Assembly: GCF_945957525.1 (NCBI RefSeq)
Contig: NZ_CAMFLA010000011.1
Coordinates: 62,001 to 126,000, forward strand
Direction of reading: 5' to 3'
From: an uncultured Aquitalea sp.
GTDB taxonomy: Bacteria > Pseudomonadota > Gammaproteobacteria > Burkholderiales > Chromobacteriaceae
Length of the DNA stretch: 64,000 nucleotides
Shown here: positions 26,239-33,886 of the stretch, one piece after another
How the letters are laid out: each line of letters begins with the position of its first letter
Numbering within the stretch: the first letter of the stretch is position 1
The notes under the pieces: model-generated
Told to the model about the DNA's origin: nothing
Seen by the model: the letters and a program-made list of their open reading frames with translations, nothing else
Databases searched by the model: none
Program-made: the position numbers and the translations under genes

Positions 26239-27740
26239 ACAGAGACCAACTGCTGGCCGTGCTCTACGACCTTGCCCTGACCATTGGCCACGAGGTGAGA
26301 CTGGACGCCTTGCTGACCAAGGTCTTGCAACGGCTGATGTTCCACACCGGCAGTCCTGCCGGGCTGGCCCTTCACCATCCGGAGGGCGCGGCGACGGACT
26401 ACGCCACCCTGCTCAAGGCGATAGGCGACCACGCCCTGCAGCAGCGCGCAGGCGAACGCATCGCCATTCCCGCCGGCCTGCTGGGCAAAAACATTGCCCC
26501 TCTGGACAAGGCGGAGTTGCTCGCAAGCCTGACCGGCCATGATCGCTACCGCTTTTGTTTGCGACTGCCAGTCGAGCAGCGCTACACCATCCTGCTGCTG
26601 GGCCTTGCGCCGCTGAGCGACAATATTCCTTACGATCACGTATTCCCACCGGTGCTCGCCAATCTGTCCCGGGCCATTCAGCTTTGTCAGGACAGCGAAA
26701 GGTTGGCCGAAGCCAAGGAAAAAGAGCACCGCGCCATGCAGGCCCAGTTGACGCGCTCGCAGATTTTCAGCCGCGCCCTGCTCAACGCCATCCCGGTGGC
26801 CGCCTTCTACAAAGACACGCATGGCCGTTACCTGGGCGCCAATCCCAAATTCTGCGAACTGCTGGCGGTTAAAGAAGAGGATATCGTCGGCCATACCGCC
26901 GATGAGCTATGGCCTAAGGATCTCGCCGCTTTTTATCAACACTCGGACCGGCAGATACTGGAAAGCCGCCGACCCTTGAATCTGGAACACGCCTATCGCA
27001 ACCCGGAGGGCGAAGAGCGCCTTGCCCTCTACGCCAAAAATGTCTTCTATGACGAAAAGCACGAGGTCGCCGGATTGATCGGCACCTTCATCGACATTAC
27101 AGAACGCCGGGATGCAGAAGCCCGTCTCAAACAGTCGCTCATCCAGACTATCAACGCCCTCTCCTCAGCCATGGCGCATCGCGACATGAGCACCGCCAGC
27201 CACGAAAAACGCGTCAGCGACCTGGCGGTGGCCATCGGTCGCGAAATGGGACTGGATGATCAGCGACTGGAAGGCCTTGGCCTGGCGGCCATGGTGCACG
27301 ATATCGGCCTGATCCAGATTCCGTCGGAGATTCTCACCCGCCCGCGCCGACTGACCGTGGAAGAGTTCGACCTGCTCAAGCTGCACTCCGAAGCCGGCTA
27401 CGAGATCCTCAAGGACATCGACCTGCCATGGCCGATCGCCCGCATCATCCTGCAGCATCACGAGAACCATGACGGCAGCGGCTACCCCAACGGCGTGCGC
27501 GGCGACGATATCTTGCTGGAAGCGCAGATCATCCATGTGGCGGACAGCATGGAGGCCATGCTGTCGCACCGCCCCTTCCGCCGGCACCTGGAGTTCAACC
27601 AGGCCATCAACGAACTCAAACGTTGCCGCGGCGTGTGGTATGCGCCGGAACCGGTGGATGCCTGCCTGAAACTGTTTCTGGAAAAAGGCTATCAACTGCC
27701 CGATCATGTGAAGAAGTCGCTCCAGGCCGCCACCTTATGA
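26235..27740 (+). CDS. PAS/HD-GYP c-di-GMP phosphodiesterase
   Basis: Response-type phosphodiesterase (501 aa) without receiver domain. An N-terminal GAF-like region (~10-150) and a PAS domain (~180-295) precede an HD-GYP domain with the HD pair in MVHDIG (~354) and HHENHDGSGYP (~414), the residues that bind metal and hydrolyse c-di-GMP. The middle gene of a FIST/HD-GYP/HD-GYP operon, it overlaps both neighbours by 4 bp (ATGA). The HD-GYP half resembles that of the next gene, so the pair likely arose by tandem duplication followed by change of input domain. Confidence 0.92.
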   Translation: MNRDQLLAVLYDLALTIGHEVRLDALLTKVLQRLMFHTGSPAGLALHHPEGAATDYATLLKAIGDHALQQRAGERIAIPAGLLGKNIAPLDKAELLASLTGHDRYRFCLRLPVEQRYTILLLGLAPLSDNIPYDHVFPPVLANLSRAIQLCQDSERLAEAKEKEHRAMQAQLTRSQIFSRALLNAIPVAAFYKDTHGRYLGANPKFCELLAVKEEDIVGHTADELWPKDLAAFYQHSDRQILESRRPLNLEHAYRNPEGEERLALYAKNVFYDEKHEVAGLIGTFIDITERRDAEARLKQSLIQTINALSSAMAHRDMSTASHEKRVSDLAVAIGREMGLDDQRLEGLGLAAMVHDIGLIQIPSEILTRPRRLTVEEFDLLKLHSEAGYEILKDIDLPWPIARIILQHHENHDGSGYPNGVRGDDILLEAQIIHVADSMEAMLSHRPFRRHLEFNQAINELKRCRGVWYAPEPVDACLKLFLEKGYQLPDHVKKSLQAATL

Positions 27741-29323
27741 CGCATCCCGCCAGCCAAGCCGCCGCCCGCCTCCTGTCTCCACAAACAGGGGATGCCCTCT
27801 GCCTGCAAACCGTACTCGACCAGATGCCGCAGAGGGTCATCATCAAAGACGCGCAATCGGTCTTCCTCTACTGCAATGAGCAGGCTGCGCAAGACATCGG
27901 CGCATCCCCCGCCGCCATCGTCGGCAAGACTGACTTTGACTTCTTCCCGCCCGACCTGGCGCGCCGCTACCAGGAGGATGACCGAAGGGTGATGGCCTCG
28001 GGCGAGCGCGCTTCTTTCGAAGAACCCTACCAGCGAGACGGCCAACAGCGCTGGCTGGAAACCACCAAGATCCCGATTCGGGACGAAACCGACCATTGCA
28101 TCGGCATCGCCGTGCTGTTCGACGATATCACCGAGAAAAAAAACAGCGCCGAAGTCACCCTGCGCCGAGCTTGGGCGCTGCGCGCGCTCAGCGCCAGCAA
28201 CAACGCACTGGTGCACGCGCGCGGAGAGGCCGAGCTGCTACAGTCGGTGTGCAACGCCATTACGGAAGATGGACTCTATCGCTTGGCCTATATCGCCTGG
28301 GGCCGCGCCACCACGGACCACCGCGTTGATGTGGTAGCCTGCGCCGGCGAAGCGCGGGACCTGATCGCCGAACTGGAAATCAACTGGGGCGAGCATCACA
28401 GCCACGGCTCCGGCGCCGTAGGACGCTGTCTGCGCAGCGGCAAAACCGTCAACATCCCCGCCATCATGAGCGACCCTGGCCTGACTCCCTGGCTGGATCA
28501 GGCGCGCCGCTTCGGCCTGGTATCGATGATGGCCACGCCGCTAAACATAGAAAACGGCGAATCGGGCGCGCTGGTGGTGTTCGCCTCCGTCGAAAACGCT
28601 TTCGGCGCCGACGAGTTGCACCTGTTTGAAGACCTGAGTCACAACCTGCGCTACGGCATTGAGTCCAGACGCACCACCTCGGCTTACGAGCACAGCCTGC
28701 TTGAGCGCGCGCAGCAGGCCACCGTGCTGGAGCACTCCCTGGAACAAGCCCTTACCGCCATTGCCTCCGTGCTGGAACAGCGCGACCCCTACACCGCAGG
28801 TCATCAGAAACACGTTGCCGACCTTGCCGTAAAAATCGGCAAGGAAATGGGCCTGGACGACAATGACCTGCGCGGCCTTTACCTGAGCGCGGTTGTGCAC
28901 GACCTGGGGAAGATCCAGGTGCCGGCAGAGATTCTCAGCAAACCCACCCGCCTCAACAAGCTGGAATTCGCGCTGGTAAAACGTCACCCCGAGGTGGGCT
29001 ACACCATCCTGAAAAACATCGATTTTCCCTGGCCCATCGCCGACATCATCCGTCAGCATCATGAATACTTGGACGGCTCAGGCTACCCTCGCCGCTTGCA
29101 AGGCAACGATATCCTGCTGCAGGCCCGCATTCTCACCGTGGCCGACATTGTCGAATCCATGTCCTCGGACCGCCCCTACCGTCAGGCGCTGGGTCTGGAT
29201 GTCGCCTTGGGGCAGATACGCAGCATGCGTGGCGCGCAACTGGACCCGGACGTGGTGGATGCCTGCGTGCGAGTGGTTGAAAGAGGCGAGTTCGAGCCTC
29301 ATCTGATGATGCTGGAAGCGTAA
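27737..29323 (+). CDS. PAS-GAF-HD-GYP c-di-GMP phosphodiesterase
   Basis: Cytoplasmic phosphodiesterase (528 aa). PAS domain ~20-130, GAF domain ~155-310, HD-GYP domain from ~340 with VVHDLGKI (HD ~385) and HHEYLDGSGYP (GYP ~446). Motifs for a trinuclear or binuclear metal site look intact. The start is the ATG at 27737 within the previous stop; an upstream in-frame extension to 27623 is in the overlapping gene and rejected. Compared with its upstream paralogue it has gained a GAF between PAS and HD-GYP and therefore probably senses a different cue. Confidence 0.92.
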   Translation: MTHPASQAAARLLSPQTGDALCLQTVLDQMPQRVIIKDAQSVFLYCNEQAAQDIGASPAAIVGKTDFDFFPPDLARRYQEDDRRVMASGERASFEEPYQRDGQQRWLETTKIPIRDETDHCIGIAVLFDDITEKKNSAEVTLRRAWALRALSASNNALVHARGEAELLQSVCNAITEDGLYRLAYIAWGRATTDHRVDVVACAGEARDLIAELEINWGEHHSHGSGAVGRCLRSGKTVNIPAIMSDPGLTPWLDQARRFGLVSMMATPLNIENGESGALVVFASVENAFGADELHLFEDLSHNLRYGIESRRTTSAYEHSLLERAQQATVLEHSLEQALTAIASVLEQRDPYTAGHQKHVADLAVKIGKEMGLDDNDLRGLYLSAVVHDLGKIQVPAEILSKPTRLNKLEFALVKRHPEVGYTILKNIDFPWPIADIIRQHHEYLDGSGYPRRLQGNDILLQARILTVADIVESMSSDRPYRQALGLDVALGQIRSMRGAQLDPDVVDACVRVVERGEFEPHLMMLEA

Positions 29324-29359
29324 GCTCCGCTTGCGCCCTGACTCCTCACAAGGAACGCC

Positions 29360-29932
29360 ATGCCCCGCCTTGCCCCTGTCGAACTTGCCAAATCCTATCG
29401 TCTGCTCAACCACGGCCCTACGGTGCTTGTATCCAGCGCCCATGAAGGCCGCAGCAACGTCATGGCCGCCGCCTGGGCCATGCCGCTGGACTTCGACCCA
29501 CCCAAAGTGCTGGTGGTAGTGGACAAATCCACGCTGACGCGTCAGTTGATGGAGGCGTCCGGCGAATTCGTGCTCAACATCCCCTGCAAGGCACAAGCGG
29601 CACAGGTGCTGGCCGCCGGCAGCCAGTCCGGCAAGGAAGTTGACAAGTTCGCCGCCAGCGAGCTCTCCCCGCTGCCGGCTTGCAAGGTTGGCGCGCCGCT
29701 GGTAGCCGGCTGCATCGCCCACCTCGAATGCAAAATCATCAGCGAACCGCGCAATGAGCAACAGTACGACCTGTTCATCGGCGAAATCATCGCCGCACAG
29801 GCCGACCCCGATGTATTCAGCAATGGCCATTGGCACTTTGACGGTCATGACGACAAACGCAGCCTGCACTATGTGGCCGGCGGGCATTTCATGGTGATTG
29901 GCGAGGAAATCGATGTCTCCCCAAGCCCGTGA
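29360..29932 (+). CDS. Flavin reductase-like FMN-binding protein
   Basis: Split-barrel flavoprotein (190 aa) of the flavin reductase/flavoredoxin family, predicted to bind FMN and reduce it or another acceptor with NAD(P)H. Characteristic segments are GRSNVMAAAWAMPLDFDPPKVLVVV near residues 30-55 and GEFVLNIPC at ~68-76; a conserved Cys follows in the latter. AAGGAA precedes the ATG. It lies 36 bp after the HD-GYP gene but need not share its role. A GTTGGCCGAA motif begins one base after the stop (29934-29943), one of only two intergenic copies. Confidence 0.86.
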   Translation: MPRLAPVELAKSYRLLNHGPTVLVSSAHEGRSNVMAAAWAMPLDFDPPKVLVVVDKSTLTRQLMEASGEFVLNIPCKAQAAQVLAAGSQSGKEVDKFAASELSPLPACKVGAPLVAGCIAHLECKIISEPRNEQQYDLFIGEIIAAQADPDVFSNGHWHFDGHDDKRSLHYVAGGHFMVIGEEIDVSPSP

Positions 29933-29980
29933 CGTTGGCCGAAGGCGGCAAGCTGGCCGCCTGTCGGCTTTCCGCAATGA

Positions 29981-30007
29981 AAAGACCCGGCGTTTGCCGG
30001 GTCTTTT
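29981..30007. terminator. Bidirectional rho-independent terminator
   Basis: AAAGACCCGGC (29981-29991) and GCCGGGTCTTT (29996-30006) pair perfectly around GTTT, followed by further T. It separates the convergent flavin reductase and aminotransferase genes. Confidence 0.9.
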
Positions 30008-30032
30008 TGTTTGCCGGGCAGGCAGCGTCCGC

Positions 30033-31391
30033 TCAGATCACTTCGCGCACAAACTCATCGAACGCAGACACCAGCTGATCCACATCCGCTTGCTTCGTGT
30101 CGGGGCACACTAGAATCATGTTGTGGAACGGTGTGATCAGCAGTCCGCGATTAAGCAGGAACAAGTGAATAATGTGCTCCATATCGCTATCCAGAATCGC
30201 ATCCGCTTCGCTGCCGTTTTTCGGCGGTGCCGGCGTGAACTGGAATTCCGTGCGCGCGCCCACCTGGGTGACGCACCACGGCAGGCCGTGACGGGCGATG
30301 ACGCCGCGCAGCCCTTCGGCCAAGCTCTCCGCCAAACCAAACATGTACTGGTAAGCCTCCTCGGTCATCACCTCGGCCAGATTGGCGCGCATCGCGGCCA
30401 TCGCCAGCATGTTGGCGGTGAGCGTGGTGCCGATGCCGCTATGACCCGGCACCGCTTCGCGCTTGGCCTGCTGCGCCCGCTCAGCCATCTCCGCAGAAAA
30501 ACCATACACCGCGCACGGCACGCCGCCACCCACCGGCTTGCCCACCACCAGCATGTCGGGCTGCAAGCCGTGGGTGCGGGTATAGCCGCCCATGCCGGTG
30601 CTGATGGTGTGGGTTTCATCCATGATCAACAAGGTGCCGTAACGCTTGCACAGGGCCTGCGCCGCCTTCCAGAAGCCTGGTTCGGGCAACACCATGCCGA
30701 TATTGGTCAGCGCCGGCTCGGCCAGCAGGCAGGCTACGTCTTCCGTTTTCAGCGCCGCTTCCAGCGCGGCCAGATCGTTGAACTCCACCACGCGGGTGAA
30801 TTGCTTCAGGTCGTACACCTGGCCCAGCAAACTGGCGCGCTGCACCGGCTGGCCATCCACCAGATCGACAAACACATCGTCTATGGTGCCGTGATAGCAG
30901 CCATTGAACACCAGCAGTACTTTGCGACGAGTGGCGGCACGCGCCCAACGCAAGGCGAAACGGTTGGCGTCGGTGGCGGTCATGGCGAACTGCCAGTAAG
31001 GCAGACCGAAACGACGCGCCAGTTCGCGCGATACCCATACCGCGTCCTCGGACGGCAGCATGGCGGTAATGCCGCGCGCCGCCTGCTCCGCCACCGCGCG
31101 GGCCACCGGTTCGGGCGAGTGGCCGAACATGGCGCCGGTATCCCCAAGACAGAAATCCACGTAGCGATTGCCGTCCACGTCCTCAAAGCGCGCACCGCGT
31201 GCCGACTTCACGTACAGGGTGAAAGGCGTGGACCAGTCGTCCATCCAGTGCAGCGGCACACCAAATAACAGGTGTTCCGACGCCTGGGCCGAATAGTCGC
31301 GCGACAGCGGACGGCAGCCGACAAACAGTTCGCGTTCGCGTTGATGCAGTTGCTGGGCCTTGTCCCAGTTGATGCCATGGCGAGTCGTCAT
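30033..31391 (-). CDS. Class III pyridoxal-phosphate aminotransferase
   Basis: PLP enzyme of aminotransferase class III (452 aa), nearest in style to glutamate-1-semialdehyde aminomutase-like transaminases. PLP contacts are seen in MDETHT (Asp binding the pyridine nitrogen) and VVGKPVGGG (Schiff-base Lys). GCYHGTIDD and GIGTTLTANMLAM are conserved class III elements. The start at 31391 follows AAGGAG; the longer frame to 31562 is rejected. It lies downstream of a PuuA-like synthetase on the same strand, so it likely transaminates a polyamine or its gamma-glutamyl derivative. The exact substrate is inference. Confidence 0.9.
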   Translation of the reverse strand: MTTRHGINWDKAQQLHQRERELFVGCRPLSRDYSAQASEHLLFGVPLHWMDDWSTPFTLYVKSARGARFEDVDGNRYVDFCLGDTGAMFGHSPEPVARAVAEQAARGITAMLPSEDAVWVSRELARRFGLPYWQFAMTATDANRFALRWARAATRRKVLLVFNGCYHGTIDDVFVDLVDGQPVQRASLLGQVYDLKQFTRVVEFNDLAALEAALKTEDVACLLAEPALTNIGMVLPEPGFWKAAQALCKRYGTLLIMDETHTISTGMGGYTRTHGLQPDMLVVGKPVGGGVPCAVYGFSAEMAERAQQAKREAVPGHSGIGTTLTANMLAMAAMRANLAEVMTEEAYQYMFGLAESLAEGLRGVIARHGLPWCVTQVGARTEFQFTPAPPKNGSEADAILDSDMEHIIHLFLLNRGLLITPFHNMILVCPDTKQADVDQLVSAFDEFVREVI

Positions 31392-31500
31392 GGTGTCTCC
31401 TTGATCTTTGCCAAAATGGATTGATTGCTTCGGCCGCTGCCAACAGCATCCCCCCGCAGCATGCGGGCTCGGGAAATCTGCGGGACGCCGGGCGCGACGC

Positions 31501-32838
31501 TCAAACATGCAACTGCAGGTGTTCGCGCTCCCAGGCGGTAATGCCGCGATTGAAGGTTTCAAACTCTTTTTCCTTCACCGCGCAAAACGCCTGGACGAAA
31601 TCGTCGCCCAATATTTCCGCTAGCTCGCGGCATTCCTGCATCAGCGCTACCGCGTCTTCCAGACTGCGGGGCAACTCGTAATCCAGGTTGTAGGCGCTGC
31701 CGGTCATGGCTTCGCTGGCGGACAGCTGTTCTACCATGCCCAGATAGCCGCATGCCAGCGTTGCCGCCATGGCGAGATAGGGGTTCACATCCACGCCGGG
31801 CACGCGGTTTTCCACGCGACGGGCCGAAGGACCGGAAGGCGGCACGCGAATGCCGCAGGTGCGGTTGTCGTAACCCCAGCGCACATTGATGGGCGCCGCT
31901 GTATGCCGGCTCAGCCGGCGATAGGAATTCACATAAGGGGCCAGCATGGGCATCACGCGCGGCAGGTACTTTTGCATGCCGCCGATGTGATGGAAAAAAA
32001 GCGGGCTGGCTTCACCGTCGGCGAGGGAGAAAATATTGTCGCCGGTGCGGGCATCGACAATGCTTTGATGAATGTGCATGGCGCTGCCGGGCTCGTTCTC
32101 CATCGGCTTGGCCATGAAGGTGGCGAATATGCCGTGGCGGTAAGCGGTTTCACGCACAGCGCGCTTGAAAAGAAACACTTGATCAGCCAGCGACAGCGCG
32201 TCGCCATGACTGAAATTTATCTCCATCTGGCAAGCGCCCACTTCGTGGATCAGCGTTTCCACATTGAGTTTGGCTTGCTGGCAAAAGGTGGAGAGTTCCT
32301 GAAAAAAAGGATCGAAATCGTTGACGGCGTCAATGGAGAAAGACTGCCGTCCCACTTCAGAACGACCTGCCCGGCCAGAGGGCGGTCGCAGCGGCTCATG
32401 TGGGTTGTCGTTCTGGCGGATGAGGTAAAACTCCATCTCAGGGGCCACCACCGGGCGCCAGCCGCGCGCTTCGTACAATTTCAATACACGGCGCAGCACC
32501 GCACGGGGGGACAGGCTGACCGGCTCGCCGTCAAAATCTTCGCAATCGTGAATCACCACCGCCACCGGCTCCATTGCCCAGGGCACCATGCGGATGGTGG
32601 ATGGGTCCGGCACACACACCATATCGGGATCGTTGGGGCCGACGAAGCGCTCGAAATCGGCGAATTCGCCATTGACGGTGATGGTCAGCACCGCCTTGGA
32701 CATCTTCATGCTGCTTTCATTGAGGAACAAGTCCTTGGGCACGATCTTGCCGCGCGCCACCCCCGTCATGTCGGGGATGACGCATTCCACTTCATGGATA
32801 CGGTGTTCTCGTATGAAGCTTTCCAGCTGCTCTCGCAT
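31501..32838 (-). CDS. Glutamine synthetase family protein (PuuA-like gamma-glutamylpolyamine synthetase)
   Basis: ATP-dependent ligase of the glutamine synthetase superfamily, type I fold but short (445 aa), as in gamma-glutamylputrescine synthetase PuuA. Catalytic signatures include APEMEFYL, GACQMEINFSHGD, GSAMHIHQSI (ATP/glutamate site) and RVENRVPGVDVNPYLAMAATLACG. No adenylylation-site Tyr loop typical of GlnA was recognised. The ATG at 32838 with GGAG upstream is preferred over the GTG at 32850 inside that ribosome site. A class III transaminase follows, and the divergent GntR regulator, sensor kinase and Pot-type importer favour a polyamine or amine catabolic role. Confidence 0.9.
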   Translation of the reverse strand: MREQLESFIREHRIHEVECVIPDMTGVARGKIVPKDLFLNESSMKMSKAVLTITVNGEFADFERFVGPNDPDMVCVPDPSTIRMVPWAMEPVAVVIHDCEDFDGEPVSLSPRAVLRRVLKLYEARGWRPVVAPEMEFYLIRQNDNPHEPLRPPSGRAGRSEVGRQSFSIDAVNDFDPFFQELSTFCQQAKLNVETLIHEVGACQMEINFSHGDALSLADQVFLFKRAVRETAYRHGIFATFMAKPMENEPGSAMHIHQSIVDARTGDNIFSLADGEASPLFFHHIGGMQKYLPRVMPMLAPYVNSYRRLSRHTAAPINVRWGYDNRTCGIRVPPSGPSARRVENRVPGVDVNPYLAMAATLACGYLGMVEQLSASEAMTGSAYNLDYELPRSLEDAVALMQECRELAEILGDDFVQAFCAVKEKEFETFNRGITAWEREHLQLHV

Positions 32839-32850
32839 TATTTTCTCCAC

Positions 32851-32980
32851 TTATGATCATAAATTTAAACGCCAGCACATAACACTCCTCAGATAAAAAT
32901 GAACAAAGCGTCAAATTCATTGCTTCGGCGTTATGGTTTTGATCATAGATGCGAGATTGATCATAGTCAATATTTGATCA
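32851..32980. promoter_or_regulatory. Four TGATCA boxes, GntR operator region
   Basis: The divergent promoter between the PuuA-like and gntR genes holds the perfect palindrome TTATGATCATAA (32851-32862) just upstream of the puuA-like start, and three more TGATCA cores at 32940-32945, 32958-32963 and 32975-32980 at 17-18 bp spacing. TGATCA-centred palindromes are plausible FadR-subfamily GntR sites. Autoregulation of the gene at 33027 and repression of the leftward operon are inferred. The whole region is AT-rich. Confidence 0.7.
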
Positions 32981-33026
32981 AATACAGCAGTCGCAAAACC
33001 ACATCACAGCAAAGGTGGGCTATGGT

Positions 33027-33713
33027 ATGCTTTCGGCAAACAAAAACCGCCACTGCTCACCACCCATGAAAACACCCGCCTCATCCACGCTTCAGGACGA
33101 AACCTACGAAACCCTGCGCCAATGGCTCTCGCTGGGCCGGTGGCTGCCTGGCGAGCGACTCAAGATCAAACAGCTGGCTCAGGACATGAGCGTGGGCGAA
33201 ATGCCCGTGCGCACCGCACTGCAAAGACTGGTGGCGGAAAAAGCGCTGATCAACATCCCCAACTGCGGCGTCACCGTCCCGCAGCTGTCGCGCGCCCAGT
33301 TTGACGACATCCTGCAAACCCGCATGCTGCTGGAAGGCGAAGCGGCGGAAAAAGGCGCGCGCAACCTCAGCGCCAATGACCGTCAGCTGCTGATCGACCT
33401 CCACACAAAGATGGCGGCCTCCATCGCCACCCACGATGTGAAAGGCTACCTGGACGCCAATGAAGTGTTTCACGTCACGCTGTATCGCGCTTCCGGTTCG
33501 CCGCTGCTGCTGTCGCTGATTGAGAACGTCTGGCTGCACGTCGGCCCCATCTCCAATCAGCTGCATGGCGACCCCTATGTCTGGTCCAGCATGAACGATG
33601 CCCACGACGATTTGATGAAAGCACTGGAGCGCAACGACCCCGTTGCAGTGCGCCGTGCCATCGAGCGCGACCTCTTCGTCGCCGGCCAGTACCTGAAGAC
33701 GCTCTGCAACTGA
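33027..33713 (+). CDS. GntR-family regulator (FadR/FCD subfamily)
   Basis: Transcription factor (228 aa from 33027) with a winged helix-turn-helix (~30-90: LKIKQLAQDMSVGEMPVRTALQRL) and an all-helical FCD effector domain (~100-220) whose metal or ligand residues include the Asp and His of DANEVFHVTLY. The ATG at 33027 has AAAGGTGG eight bases upstream; 33066 is a shorter alternative without a ribosome site. It is divergent from the PuuA-like/aminotransferase operon, and four TGATCA boxes lie in between. Probably a polyamine- or product-responsive repressor. Confidence 0.9.
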   Translation: MLSANKNRHCSPPMKTPASSTLQDETYETLRQWLSLGRWLPGERLKIKQLAQDMSVGEMPVRTALQRLVAEKALINIPNCGVTVPQLSRAQFDDILQTRMLLEGEAAEKGARNLSANDRQLLIDLHTKMAASIATHDVKGYLDANEVFHVTLYRASGSPLLLSLIENVWLHVGPISNQLHGDPYVWSSMNDAHDDLMKALERNDPVAVRRAIERDLFVAGQYLKTLCN

Positions 33714-33852
33714 ATTACCCACTTTTCCCCCTGGCGGCGCCGAAGTTTCCGAAACGCCGCCTGCGAGGTAAAGTCATGACATTCATTTAGACTGCCGGCC
33801 ACGTCGCACTGGAATCCAGCCAGGCCGCGCCGGGCAGCGTTTCAGTCTCGCC

Positions 33853-33869
33853 AGGCCGCGCGGCGGCCT
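33853..33869 (+). terminator. Short hairpin upstream of the sensor kinase
   Basis: AGGCCGC (33853-33859) and GCGGCCT (33863-33869) form a stem with a GCG loop followed by TT, ending 17 bp before the kinase ATG. A second stem, GGCGGCG/CGCCGCC (33733-33739 with 33755-33761), lies just after gntR. Either may end the gntR transcript. Confidence 0.4.
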
Positions 33870-33886
33870 TTGTACAGGTTGTCATC

